Under the pieces are notes generated by a model that was not told where the DNA came from, made no database searches, and worked only from the letters and a program-made list of their open reading frames with translations. The translations under genes were made by a program, and so were the position numbers. 24,096 nucleotides of DNA from Frankiales bacterium (GTDB lineage Bacteria > Actinomycetota > Actinomycetes > Mycobacteriales > SCTD01). Below, piece by piece: positions 5,865-13,170 of this stretch. Location: contig JAOPWK010000067.1 of the NCBI GenBank assembly GCA_025965735.1, positions 1 to 24,096 of the forward strand. The letters are read 5' to 3'. Positions within the stretch are counted from its first letter, which is position 1. The number at the start of each line of letters is the position of its first letter.

Positions 5865-8257
5865 GAGCGCAGCACGGCCCCGACCCGCCGTCCGGCCTCG
5901 GCGACCGCGGCGTCCCGCGCACCGAGCACCTCGACGTCGGTGAGCGTCCGGTCCGGCGCGCGCAGCCGCAGCGCGTAGGCGAGGGAGCGCTTGCCCTCGC
6001 CGACCTGCGGACCGGTGAACACGTCGAACAGCCGCAGCGCCTCGAGCAGCTCGCCTGCTCCGTCACGCAGGGCGGCCTCGACCTCGGACGCGGGTGTGGC
6101 GGCGTCCACGACGAGCGCCACGTCCACGCTGGCCGGCGGGAAGTGGCTGACGTGCGGGGCCTCCAGCGGCCCCTGTGCGGCGGCCGCAGCCACCAGGACG
6201 TCGAGGTCCGCCTCGGCGGCGCAGGTGCGGGCCGGCAGCCCCAGGGCGCCGATCGCGCGCGGGTGCAGCTCGCCGGCCAGGCCGACGCGGCGGCCGTCGA
6301 GGAGCAGCTCGGCACAGCGACCCGGGTGGTACGGGAAGACGTCCGACGCCCGCGGCTGCAGGACCAGCCCGAGTGCGCGGCCGAGCTCGACCAGCGCGCT
6401 GACGGCGATGTCCCAGGAGGAGCCGGACAGCGCCAGGCCGGCGTGCCGCGGCTGGGCCGGGAGCGCGGCGTTCAGCGCCGCCAGCTCCTCGGGCGTCGGC
6501 TTGCCCTGCACGCCCGGGGCGGGCGCAGAGCTGCCGGTGCCCACGAAGACGTGGCCGGTCTCGTAGACGGCGACGTCGCCGAGGCCGCGACCGGTGTTGC
6601 GCACGAGGACCGACAGCAGGCCGGGCAGCAGCGACGGTCGGAGCAGAGCCTCCTCCGCAGACAGCGGGTTGAGCACCTCGGGGCACTCCATCCCGCCGCC
6701 GAGCGCCTCGAGCGCCTGCGCTCCGACGAACGGCGCCGTGACGACCTCGACCAGCCCCTGTGCGGCCAGCGCGCGGGAGGCGGTGCGGCGCAGGCGCTGC
6801 TCGGCGGTGAGGCCGCGGCCGGGCGGCGCGGACGGCAGGACGACCGGGATCGTGTCGTAGCCCTCGAGCCGCAGCACCTCCTCGATGAGCTCGGCCTTGC
6901 CGGTCAGGTCGGGCCGCCAGGTGGGCGGCACGACCTCGAGCGGGTCGTCGCCGGTGACCGTGCAGCCGACGTCCTGGAGCCGCTGCCGCACGACCTGCGG
7001 GCTGTAGTCGCGACCGGCCAGGCGGCCGGGCGCGTCCAGCGGCAGCGACAGCACCGGCGGCGTGGGCGTGCTGTCGACGTCGGTCACCGGGCCAGCCGTC
7101 GCGCCGCCGAGCTCGACCAGCATCCGCACGGCCACCTCGGCGGCGGCCGGGGCCAGCGCCGGGTCGACGCCCCGCTCGTAGCGGCGGCTCGCCTCCGACG
7201 GCAGCTTGTGGCGGCGTGCGGTGCGGGCGATGGACAGCGGCGCGAAGTGCGCGCTCTCCAGCAGGATCGACGTCGTGGTCGCGGTGACCTCGGTCGGGCC
7301 GCCGCCCATGACGCCGGCCAGCGCGATGGGGCCGCTGCCGTCGGTGATGAGCAGGTCGGCCTCGTCGAGCTTGCGGTCCTGGCCGTCGAGCGTGGTGAGC
7401 CGCTCGCCCTCGCGCGCGCGGCGCACGACGACCTCGCCCTGCAGCGCGTCCAGGTCGAAGGCGTGCAGCGGCTGGCCAAGCTCGACCATGACGTGGTTGG
7501 TGACGTCGACCGCCAGGCTGATCGGCCGCATGCCGGCCAGCACCAGCCGGCGCTGCAGCCAGGCCGGCGACTCCGCCGCCGGGTCCAGCCCGGTGATGAC
7601 GCGCGCGACGTAGCGGTCGCAGCCGTCCTCGGCCTCGACCCGCACCGGGTGGCCGTCACCGGGCGCCGGAGCGTCGACGAGCGCCGGGTCCTCCAGCGGC
7701 AGGCCGAACGCCGTGGCCGCCTCGCGCGCGACGCCGCGGATCGACAGCTGGTAGCCGCGGTCCGGCGTGACCGCGATGTCGAGCACCTCGTCGCGCAGCG
7801 CGAGCAGCTCCACGACGTCGACGCCCAGTGGCGTGTCCGGCGGCAGGACGAGGATCCCGTCGGACTCCTCCGACAGGCCGAGCTCGGCGCCGGAGCAGAT
7901 CATCCCGTCGCTCGTGTGGCCGTACGTCTGCCGCGTCGCGATGCGGAAGTCGCCGGGCAGGACGGCCCCGGGCAACGCGAAGGCGATCCGGTCGCCTGGC
8001 TTGAAGTTGGTGGCGCCGCAGACGACCTCGTGGCTGCGCTCGCCGACGGACACGTGGCAGTAGCGGATCGGCTTCTTGAACTCGGTCAGCTCCTCGACGT
8101 CGAGCACCTCGCCGGTGACGACGCCCGAGACGTCGTGGCCGTACCGGTGCACCTGCTCGACCTCGAGGCCGGCGCGCACCAGGGCGGCGGCGATGTCGTC
8201 GGCGGAGGCGGTGAGGGCGGGCACGAGGGCACGCAGCCAGGACACGGGCACGCGCAC
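5861..8257 (-). CDS. pheT: Phenylalanyl-tRNA synthetase beta subunit
   Basis: PheT is the beta subunit of the alpha2-beta2 enzyme that charges tRNA-Phe; it carries tRNA recognition and the editing site. At 798 residues it is full length. Domains in order: N-terminal MRVPVSWLRALVP; EMAP-II-like tRNA-binding fold (about 40-150, with YCHVSVG and HTSDGMICSGAELGL); B3/B4 editing domain (about 215-390, with ITGLDP and SLAVDVTNHVM); B5 domain; a catalytic-like domain (about 490-690); and the C-terminal FDX-ACB anticodon-binding domain (about 705-798, starting at HFPPASVDVALVV). The GTG start lies one base after the pheS stop. The downstream SDR gene overlaps its stop. Confidence 0.97.
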   Translation of the reverse strand: MRVPVSWLRALVPALTASADDIAAALVRAGLEVEQVHRYGHDVSGVVTGEVLDVEELTEFKKPIRYCHVSVGERSHEVVCGATNFKPGDRIAFALPGAVLPGDFRIATRQTYGHTSDGMICSGAELGLSEESDGILVLPPDTPLGVDVVELLALRDEVLDIAVTPDRGYQLSIRGVAREAATAFGLPLEDPALVDAPAPGDGHPVRVEAEDGCDRYVARVITGLDPAAESPAWLQRRLVLAGMRPISLAVDVTNHVMVELGQPLHAFDLDALQGEVVVRRAREGERLTTLDGQDRKLDEADLLITDGSGPIALAGVMGGGPTEVTATTTSILLESAHFAPLSIARTARRHKLPSEASRRYERGVDPALAPAAAEVAVRMLVELGGATAGPVTDVDSTPTPPVLSLPLDAPGRLAGRDYSPQVVRQRLQDVGCTVTGDDPLEVVPPTWRPDLTGKAELIEEVLRLEGYDTIPVVLPSAPPGRGLTAEQRLRRTASRALAAQGLVEVVTAPFVGAQALEALGGGMECPEVLNPLSAEEALLRPSLLPGLLSVLVRNTGRGLGDVAVYETGHVFVGTGSSAPAPGVQGKPTPEELAALNAALPAQPRHAGLALSGSSWDIAVSALVELGRALGLVLQPRASDVFPYHPGRCAELLLDGRRVGLAGELHPRAIGALGLPARTCAAEADLDVLVAAAAAQGPLEAPHVSHFPPASVDVALVVDAATPASEVEAALRDGAGELLEALRLFDVFTGPQVGEGKRSLAYALRLRAPDRTLTDVEVLGARDAAVAEAGRRVGAVLRS

Positions 8258-8258
8258 C

Positions 8259-9317
8259 TCAGGCCTCCTGTCCGAGCGCGAGGGTGAACCGCTGGTCGCC
8301 CTCGTAGAGGTCGCGGATGTCGGTGATGCCGTGGCGGAACATCAGCGTCCGGTCCAGGCCCATGCCGAACGCGAAGCCGGAGTACCGCTCCGGGTCGATG
8401 CCGCAGGCGCGCAGGACCGCCGGGTTGACCATCCCGCAGCCGCCCCACTCGATCCAGCCCTCGGACGAGCAGACGCGGCAGGCCTCACCGGAACCCCGGC
8501 AGCTGAAGCACTGCAGGTCCAGCTCGGCCGACGGCTCGGTGAAAGGGAAGTAGTTCGGGCGGATGCGGGTGCGCATGCCCTCGCCGAACATCGCCGTGGC
8601 CAGGTGGTCCAGCGTCCCGCGCAGGTGCGCCATCGTGATGCCCTCGTCAACCACGAGCCCCTCGACCTGGCCGAAGACCGGCGAGTGGGTGGCGTCCAGG
8701 GCGTCGGCGCGGTAGACCCGGCCGGGGCAGATCACGTAGATCGGCGGCTCGCGGTCGAGCATCGACCGCACCTGGACCGGGCTGGTGTGGGTGCGCATGA
8801 CCAGCCCGCTGCCGGCCGGCGCAACGAACAGGGTGTCCTGCATCTCGCGCGCCGGGTGGTCGCCGCCGAAGTTCAGGGCGTCGAAGTTGAACCACTCGTG
8901 CTCGACCTCAGGGCCCTCCGCGAGCTCCCAGCCCATCGCGACGAACACGTCGGCGACCCGCTCGGAGATGGTGGTCAGCGGGTGGCGGGCGCCGGGCGGC
9001 CGCGCGGGCAGCACGGTGACGTCGACGGCCTCCTCCACCAGCACCCGGGCGTCGCGCTCGGCCTCGAGCTCGGCCTTGCGGGAGTCGAGCGCGGCGGCGA
9101 CGGCCTGGGCGACGACGTTGACGCGCTTGCCGGCGTCGGCGCGGTCCTCCTTGGCCAGGCCGCCGAGCGCCTTGCGGGCCTGCGCGACGGCGGAGCGGTC
9201 GCCTACGTGGGCGGTGCGGGCGGCGGCGAGCTGGTCGAGGTCGCTGGCCGCGGCGAAGGCGGCGAGGGCGGCGTCGCGGGCGGCGTCCAGGGCTTGAGCA
9301 GTGAGCAGGTCGGACAC
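8259..9317 (-). CDS. pheS: Phenylalanyl-tRNA synthetase alpha subunit
   Basis: PheS is the catalytic alpha subunit of Phe-tRNA synthetase. The 352 residues comprise an N-terminal coiled-coil arm (about 1-100, for tRNA-Phe contact) and a class-II core with THTSPVQVRSM, GRVYRADALDATHSPVF (motif 2 region), a Cys-rich stretch (CFSCRGSGEACRVCSSEGW), GCGMVNPAVL, and motif 3 GMGLDRTLMFRHGI. I chose the GTG at 9317: it gives the family N-terminus, and GGAAG lies about eight bases upstream. A longer frame to 9713 is antisense-like kinase sequence and is not supported. The gap to the upstream kinase gene is 56 bases, with no convincing promoter or terminator in it. Confidence 0.96.
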   Translation of the reverse strand: MSDLLTAQALDAARDAALAAFAAASDLDQLAAARTAHVGDRSAVAQARKALGGLAKEDRADAGKRVNVVAQAVAAALDSRKAELEAERDARVLVEEAVDVTVLPARPPGARHPLTTISERVADVFVAMGWELAEGPEVEHEWFNFDALNFGGDHPAREMQDTLFVAPAGSGLVMRTHTSPVQVRSMLDREPPIYVICPGRVYRADALDATHSPVFGQVEGLVVDEGITMAHLRGTLDHLATAMFGEGMRTRIRPNYFPFTEPSAELDLQCFSCRGSGEACRVCSSEGWIEWGGCGMVNPAVLRACGIDPERYSGFAFGMGLDRTLMFRHGITDIRDLYEGDQRFTLALGQEA

Positions 9318-9373
9318 GGGCTTCTTCCGTTCGGGGGTCGCGGACAGTCTCCCAGAGGCGCCCGCGGCGGTCC

Positions 9374-10423
9374 CTAGATGAAGTCCGGGGTCCCCGCGGG
9401 CAGCACGAATCGGAACTCGGCGCCGCCGCCGGGTCCGCGGCCGACCGACACGCTGCCGCCGTGGGCCTCGATGAGCCCCTTCACGATGTAGAGCCCGAGG
9501 CCGGTGCCGCCGCGCCGGTCGCCGCCGCGCCAGAAGCGGGCGAAGACCCGGGGCGCGAGGTTCTCCGGGATGCCCTCGCCCTCGTCGCAGACAGTGACCA
9601 CGGCGCCTCCGGCGTGCGGCCCGACGGTGACGGTGACGGTGCCCTCGCCGTGGCGCAGGGCGTTCTCGACCAGGTTGCCGACGACCTGCTGGAACTTGTC
9701 GGGGTCGACCCACATCTCCGGCAGCTCGCCGAGGACCTGCACGTCGAAGCGCTCGGGCTTCTCCCCCGCGGCGATGTGGCCGTTGATCGCCTTCTGGACC
9801 GCGGCGGGGAGGTCCACGACCTGCTTGCGCATCTCCAGCCGGCCGGCGTCGATGCGGCTGACGTCGAGCAGCTCGGTGATCAGGCGTGTGACGCGGTCGG
9901 CGTCGGCGTTCACCGTCTGCAGCATGACCTTCTTCTGGTCATCGTTGAAGCGCTCCCACTTCGCGAGCAGTGTCGCGGTGAAGCCCTTCACGCTGGTCAG
10001 CGGCGAGCGCAGCTCGTGCGCGACGGTGGAGACCAGGTTGGCGCGGCTGCGCTCGATCCGCTCCCGGGCGTGGGTGTCGCGCAGCGCCACGACCAGGCGG
10101 CGGAGCTCACGATCCGGGCCGCGGACGTACGACGCGGTGACCAGCAGGTCGCTGCCGCCGGACCCTCCGCCGGTGTAGGTCAGCTGGCACTCCGGCTGGC
10201 GCCGCCGGCTCAGCAGGCCGCCGTACGGATCGGTGCACTGCCACCAGTCGCGGCCGGAACTGTCCGACAGCGGCAGCACCTCGCGGTAGTCACGGCCGAG
10301 CGCGCTGTCCGCGGTCGTGCCGAGCAGCCGCTCCGCGGCCGGGTTGAGCACGATGACGCGCTGGTCGGCGTCGGCGACGAGGACGCCGTCGGGCAGGTCG
10401 TCGTAGGCCGACGTGTCCGTCAC
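9374..10423 (-). CDS. Soluble PAS-domain sensor histidine kinase
   Basis: A 349-residue histidine kinase with no membrane segment, so it should sense a cytosolic signal. Order: PAS domain (about 5-120, with LPDGVLVADADQRVIVLNP), HisKA dimerisation domain with phosphoacceptor H136 in the AHELRSPLTS motif, then HATPase: N box NLVENALRHGEG, G1 DEGEGIP, G2 GGTGLGLYIVKGLIEAHGG. All catalytic motifs look intact. I prefer the GTG at 10423 because GGGAGG lies five bases before it; another GTG at 10477 would add 18 residues but lacks a ribosome binding site. I recall a PAS kinase at the same place, between the SpoU methylase and pheS, in streptomycetes. No response regulator is adjacent, so it is an orphan. 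Confidence 0.93.
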   Translation of the reverse strand: MTDTSAYDDLPDGVLVADADQRVIVLNPAAERLLGTTADSALGRDYREVLPLSDSSGRDWWQCTDPYGGLLSRRRQPECQLTYTGGGSGGSDLLVTASYVRGPDRELRRLVVALRDTHARERIERSRANLVSTVAHELRSPLTSVKGFTATLLAKWERFNDDQKKVMLQTVNADADRVTRLITELLDVSRIDAGRLEMRKQVVDLPAAVQKAINGHIAAGEKPERFDVQVLGELPEMWVDPDKFQQVVGNLVENALRHGEGTVTVTVGPHAGGAVVTVCDEGEGIPENLAPRVFARFWRGGDRRGGTGLGLYIVKGLIEAHGGSVSVGRGPGGGAEFRFVLPAGTPDFI

Positions 10424-10483
10424 CCCGACCTCCCGTTGGACGCTGCTGCGCGAGACGGCGGTCACTGTACGGGTCACGTGCCG

Positions 10484-11239
10484 TCAGATGTACGGGTATC
10501 GGTGCGCGCGCGCCGAGGCGTAGAGGCAGATTGCGGCGGCAGTCGCCAGGTTCAGCGACTCCGCCCGGCCGCGGATCGGGATCCGCACCCGCCGGTCGGC
10601 CAGTGCCAGGGCCTGCTCGCTCAGCCCGGCGCCCTCGTTGCCGAGCAGCCAGGCGGTGGGGCCGGCCAGCGCGCCGGCGTCCTGCAGGTCGTCCAGGTCG
10701 TCCTCGCCCGTGCCGCTGGTGGCCAGCACCGTCACGCCGGCGGCCTGCAGCGCGGCGACCGTCTCGGCGACGGTCGGGCCGTGCACGACGGGCAGGTGCC
10801 AGAGGCTGCCGGCGGTGGCCCGTACGCACTTGCCGCCGTGCGGGTCGGTGGAGCTGTCGGTCAGGACGACGGCGTCGGCGCCCGCAGCGTCGGCCGTGCG
10901 GATGACGGTGCCGGCGTTGCCCGGGTCCTGCACGGACTCGAGCACGGCGACGAGCCGAGGGGCAGGGGCCAGAGCGATGGACAGGTCCACGTCCAGCAGG
11001 GGCGCGACGCCGAGCACCCCCTGGGGGTTGACCGTCTCGGCCATGGCGGCCAGCACGTCGCGGCTGACCGCGGTGACCGGGCAGGGCGACTGGGCGAGCA
11101 GCTCGGCGAACCGCTCCTGCCCGTCGGGGTCGGCGTACAGCTCGACCAGCGTCGGGAGCGCCTCCCGTACCGCTTGAGGACCCTCCACGACGAACCGGCG
11201 CTCGGCTCCGCGGGCCGAGCGCCGGGTGAGGCGTCGCAC
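10484..11239 (-). CDS. TrmH/SpoU-family RNA 2'-O-methyltransferase
   Basis: SpoU-family enzymes use SAM to methylate ribose 2'-OH in rRNA or tRNA; this subfamily with an N-terminal RNA-binding (L30e-like) domain resembles RlmB and TsnR. The three SPOUT motifs are present: NAGTVIRTADAAGADAV (motif 1), LLGNEGAGL (motif 2) and IPIRGRAESLNLATAAAICLY (motif 3, knot). The exact target nucleotide cannot be assigned. The start is doubtful. The GTG at 11239 is the first canonical codon, but the frame upstream reads TLTSTRSPRVQAV, matching the usual family N-terminus, so translation may begin at a rare codon such as CTG at 11272. It lies just downstream of rplT. Confidence 0.92.
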   Translation of the reverse strand: MRRLTRRSARGAERRFVVEGPQAVREALPTLVELYADPDGQERFAELLAQSPCPVTAVSRDVLAAMAETVNPQGVLGVAPLLDVDLSIALAPAPRLVAVLESVQDPGNAGTVIRTADAAGADAVVLTDSSTDPHGGKCVRATAGSLWHLPVVHGPTVAETVAALQAAGVTVLATSGTGEDDLDDLQDAGALAGPTAWLLGNEGAGLSEQALALADRRVRIPIRGRAESLNLATAAAICLYASARAHRYPYI

Positions 11240-11288
11240 TGCCTGGACCCGGGGTGACCGGGTGGAGGTCAGCGTGACGAGGGACTGC

Positions 11289-11687
11289 TCAGGCAGCGTT
11301 CTTCGCGGCCGCCGGGCCGCCGGTGCCGTCGGTCGGCAGGGCGGCGCGGGCCGTCTCCACCAGCGCGGTGAAGGCAGCGGCGTCGGTCACGGCGATGTCC
11401 GCGAGGACCTTGCGGTCCACCTCGACGCCGGCCGCCTTGAGCCCCTGCATGAGGCGGCTGTAGGTCATGTCGTTCAGGCGCGCCGCCGCGTTGATGCGGG
11501 TGATCCACAGCTTGCGGAAGTCGCCCTTGCGCTTCTTGCGGTCGCGGTACTCGTAGGTCGCCGAGTGGAGCAGCTGCTCCTTGGCCTTGCGGTAGAGCCG
11601 GCTGCGCTGACCCCGGTAGCCGCTGGCCTTCTCGAGGACCTCACGGCGCTTCTTGTGGGCGTTGACGGCCCTCTTGACGCGTGCCAC
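11289..11687 (-). CDS. rplT: Ribosomal protein L20
   Basis: L20 is a primary binder of 23S rRNA needed for early 50S assembly. It begins MARVKRAVNAHKKRREVL and contains the family core ASGYRGQRSRLYRKAKEQLL and RKKRKGDFRKLWITRINAAAR, all highly basic. At 132 residues it has a slightly long Ala-rich C-terminal tail compared with the usual 117-130. The start is GTG with a weak GGAAA motif eight bases upstream. It follows rpmI by 40 bases in the standard infC-rpmI-rplT operon. In many bacteria L20 represses this operon through the leader; nothing here proves or excludes that. Confidence 0.98.
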   Translation of the reverse strand: MARVKRAVNAHKKRREVLEKASGYRGQRSRLYRKAKEQLLHSATYEYRDRKKRKGDFRKLWITRINAAARLNDMTYSRLMQGLKAAGVEVDRKVLADIAVTDAAAFTALVETARAALPTDGTGGPAAAKNAA

Positions 11688-11727
11688 TGGTGTTTCCGAT
11701 CTGTGAGTGGGAGAGGTTCGAGAGGGG

Positions 11728-11922
11728 TCAGCTGCTGAGCAGCTTCTTGACCTTCTTGGCGTCCTGCGGGGACAGCTCGGCGGTGCCCGACAGGCGTCGC
11801 GTGAGGGCGCTGGACTTGCGCTCGAGCAGGTGACGCATCCCGGCGCGCTGATGCATGATCTTGCCGGTCCCCGTGACCTTGAAGCGCTTCTTGGCGCCGC
11901 TGTGCGTCTTCTGCTTGGGCAT
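11728..11922 (-). CDS. rpmI: Ribosomal protein L35
   Basis: A 64-residue basic protein of the 50S subunit. The sequence MPKQKTHSGAKKRFKVTGTG, then a KIMHQRAGMRH segment and LERKSSALTRRLSGTAEL, is characteristic of L35 over the whole length. The ATG is preceded by GGAGGA about 11 bases upstream. It lies between infC (65 bases upstream) and rplT, as in most bacteria. Confidence 0.98.
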   Translation of the reverse strand: MPKQKTHSGAKKRFKVTGTGKIMHQRAGMRHLLERKSSALTRRLSGTAELSPQDAKKVKKLLSS

Positions 11923-11987
11923 GTCTGCCGTCGTCCTCCTGCTCGGGTACCGCGCCGGGTTCCCGGGCGGCGGTGGTGCTGGTCTGG

Positions 11988-12581
11988 CTAGCTGGCGGGC
12001 TGCGAGGCCTCGGTGGCCGGCTCCTCGGCGCCCTCGGGTGTGTCCTTGGCGGCCTTCTTGAGGTCTGCGGCGTTCTTGTGCGGGGCCAGGACCATGATCA
12101 TGTTGCGGCCGTCCTGCTTCGGCGCGGACTCCACGAAGCCCAGCTCCTCCACGTCAGCACCCAGGCGCTGCAGCAGCCGGAACCCCAGCTCGGGGCGGGA
12201 CTGCTCGCGCCCACGGAACATGATCGTGATCTTCACCTTGTCGCCTGCCTTGAGGAAGCGGACGACGTGGCCCTTCTTGGTCTCGTAGTCGTGCGGGTCG
12301 ATCTTGGGACGGAGCTTCATCTCCTTGATGACGGTGAGCACCTGGTTCTTGCGGCTCTCACGCGCCTTCTGCGCCGTCTCGTACTTGAACTTCCCGTAGT
12401 CCATGAGCTTGCAGACCGGGGGGCGGGCCATCGGCGCGACCTCGACCAGGTCGAGGTCGCTGTCCTGGGCCAGCTTGATGGCCTCGCCGATGGCGACGAT
12501 GCCGACCTGCTCGCCGTTGGGCCCGACCAGCCGCACCTCAGGGACGCGGATCCGGTCGTTGATGCGGGGTTCAGCGCTGAT
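11988..12581 (-). CDS. infC: Translation initiation factor IF-3, apparent AUC start
   Basis: IF-3 binds the 30S subunit, prevents premature 50S joining and checks the start codon and initiator tRNA. The 197-residue protein has the N-domain (EPRINDRIRVPEVRLVGPNG, then LVEVAPMARPPVCKLMDYGKF), a basic linker and the C-domain (RPKIDPHDYETKKGHVVRFL, TIMFRGREQSRPELG), with an Ala/Glu-rich tail. The conserved N-terminus begins ISAEPRIND, where the first codon is ATC. AGGAGG lies four bases before it, and there is no in-frame ATG or GTG nearby upstream. A rare start codon is the classic basis of IF-3 autoregulation (AUU in E. coli), because IF-3 discriminates against it. A longer frame to 13148 runs antisense through DUF1844 and is rejected. 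Confidence 0.95.
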   Translation of the reverse strand: MSAEPRINDRIRVPEVRLVGPNGEQVGIVAIGEAIKLAQDSDLDLVEVAPMARPPVCKLMDYGKFKYETAQKARESRKNQVLTVIKEMKLRPKIDPHDYETKKGHVVRFLKAGDKVKITIMFRGREQSRPELGFRLLQRLGADVEELGFVESAPKQDGRNMIMVLAPHKNAADLKKAAKDTPEGAEEPATEASQPAS

Positions 12582-12585
12582 GGGG

Positions 12586-12591
12586 CCTCCT
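12586..12591 (-). promoter_or_regulatory. infC Shine-Dalgarno that fixes the AUC start
   Basis: AGGAGG on the minus strand is a perfect Shine-Dalgarno sequence four bases before the ATC at 12581-12579. It is the main sequence reason for choosing the non-canonical start, as no ATG, GTG or TTG in the right frame lies at a usable distance. Confidence 0.75.
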
Positions 12592-12626
12592 CGTAGGACT
12601 GCATGGACGGCCCCAAAACGAGAAGG

Positions 12627-12651
12627 GGGTCCTGCGCTCAGCGCAGGGCCC
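12627..12651 (-). promoter_or_regulatory. Stem-loop in the infC leader
   Basis: On the minus strand GGGCCCTGCGC and GCGCAGGACCC form an 11-base-pair stem with one mismatch and a 3-base TGA loop. Nine bases later comes a short TTTT, weak for a terminator. The hairpin is 46 bases before the infC start codon, so it could be an attenuator or a site for IF-3/L20-type control; its actual role is unknown. Smaller hairpins (GGAGGT/ACCTCC and CCCCGG/CCGGGG arms) lie further upstream at about 12767-12807. Confidence 0.5.
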
Positions 12652-12823
12652 ACACCGGTCGCGCGCCCAGAAGGGCACGCGGACCACGGGCACGGCCGGT
12701 GGTGCAGGGTGGTGCGGTGGCCGTGCTCCGACCGGACCCGGGCGCCTGACTGCAGCTCCGCGGGTGGGAGGTGGGACCTCCGCTTGCACGACCCCGGGCA
12801 TGCCGGGGCCGGGTCGCTCTGCA

Positions 12824-12829
12824 AGGGTA
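12824..12829 (-). promoter_or_regulatory. Possible extended -10 for the infC operon
   Basis: TGC-TACCCT on the minus strand fits TGn-TAnnnT. It would give a leader of roughly 235 bases containing the hairpins before infC. No good -35 is visible, and the upstream sequence lies inside the start of the divergent DUF1844 gene. This is a weak call from sequence alone. Confidence 0.3.
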
Positions 12830-12834
12830 GCAGG

Positions 12835-13170
12835 GTGAGCACTCCCGCCTCTGACGCTCGTGACATCGCCGAGGTGCCTGCCGCGGAGGTCATCGCCACC
12901 GCCGCCGTGCACCTCATGTCTGCCGCCGCCGTGAAGTGCGGCCTGGCCGAGGAGGGCGACGCGTACCAGGACCTGGACGAGGCGCGCAAGCTCATCACCG
13001 CGCTGGCCGGGCTGGTGCAGGCCGCGCGGCCCGACCTGGGCGTGCACGCCGCTCCGCTGCGCGACGGGCTGCAGGCGCTGCAGAAGGCCTTCCGCGAGGC
13101 CTCGCCGATCCCGGACGAGCCGGGCGAGGGGCCGGGCGAGCGGCTCACCTCCAGGGGCGGCGGCTCCTGA
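12835..13170 (+). CDS. DUF1844 family protein
   Basis: This 111-residue protein is the only plus-strand gene. It matches the actinobacterial DUF1844 family: ARDIAEVPAAEVIATAAVHL, then MSAAAVKCGLAEE, DLDEARKLITALAGLVQAA and a C-terminal GPGERLTSRGG. It is mostly helical, with no signal peptide or membrane segment. Function is unknown; the family is usually divergent from infC, as here. The GTG start is chosen because the conserved region begins just after it; there is only a modest AGCAGG-like ribosome binding site. The 253 bases to infC hold both promoters and the infC leader. Its 3' end overlaps the convergent SseB gene by 26 bases. Confidence 0.9.
   Translation: MSTPASDARDIAEVPAAEVIATAAVHLMSAAAVKCGLAEEGDAYQDLDEARKLITALAGLVQAARPDLGVHAAPLRDGLQALQKAFREASPIPDEPGEGPGERLTSRGGGS

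Noticed and set aside
696..8287. Long plus-strand frames (696-2333, 2006-4063, 4197-5978, 6143-8287)
   Set aside because: They mirror arg and phe genes on the other strand, with His/Asp/Val/Gly-rich translations and no recognisable motif.
9318..9713. Longer pheS start
   Set aside because: The added 132 residues overlap the kinase gene out of frame; the GTG at 9317 has a ribosome binding site and gives the usual N-terminus.
12615..12651. infC leader hairpin as an intrinsic terminator
   Set aside because: Only four Us, nine bases away from the stem, and the next sequence is G-rich; kept only as a leader stem-loop.
12571..12808. A reading frame of about 75 codons through the infC leader, starting MPGVVQAEVPPPTRG, possible leader peptide
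   Set aside because: No Shine-Dalgarno, Pro/Arg-rich random composition, and no regulatory codon run; more likely a GC-driven open frame over the leader hairpins.
12582..13148. N-terminal extension of infC up to 13148
   Set aside because: The added residues are antisense to DUF1844, and the conserved IF-3 sequence begins at the ATC with a Shine-Dalgarno in front.
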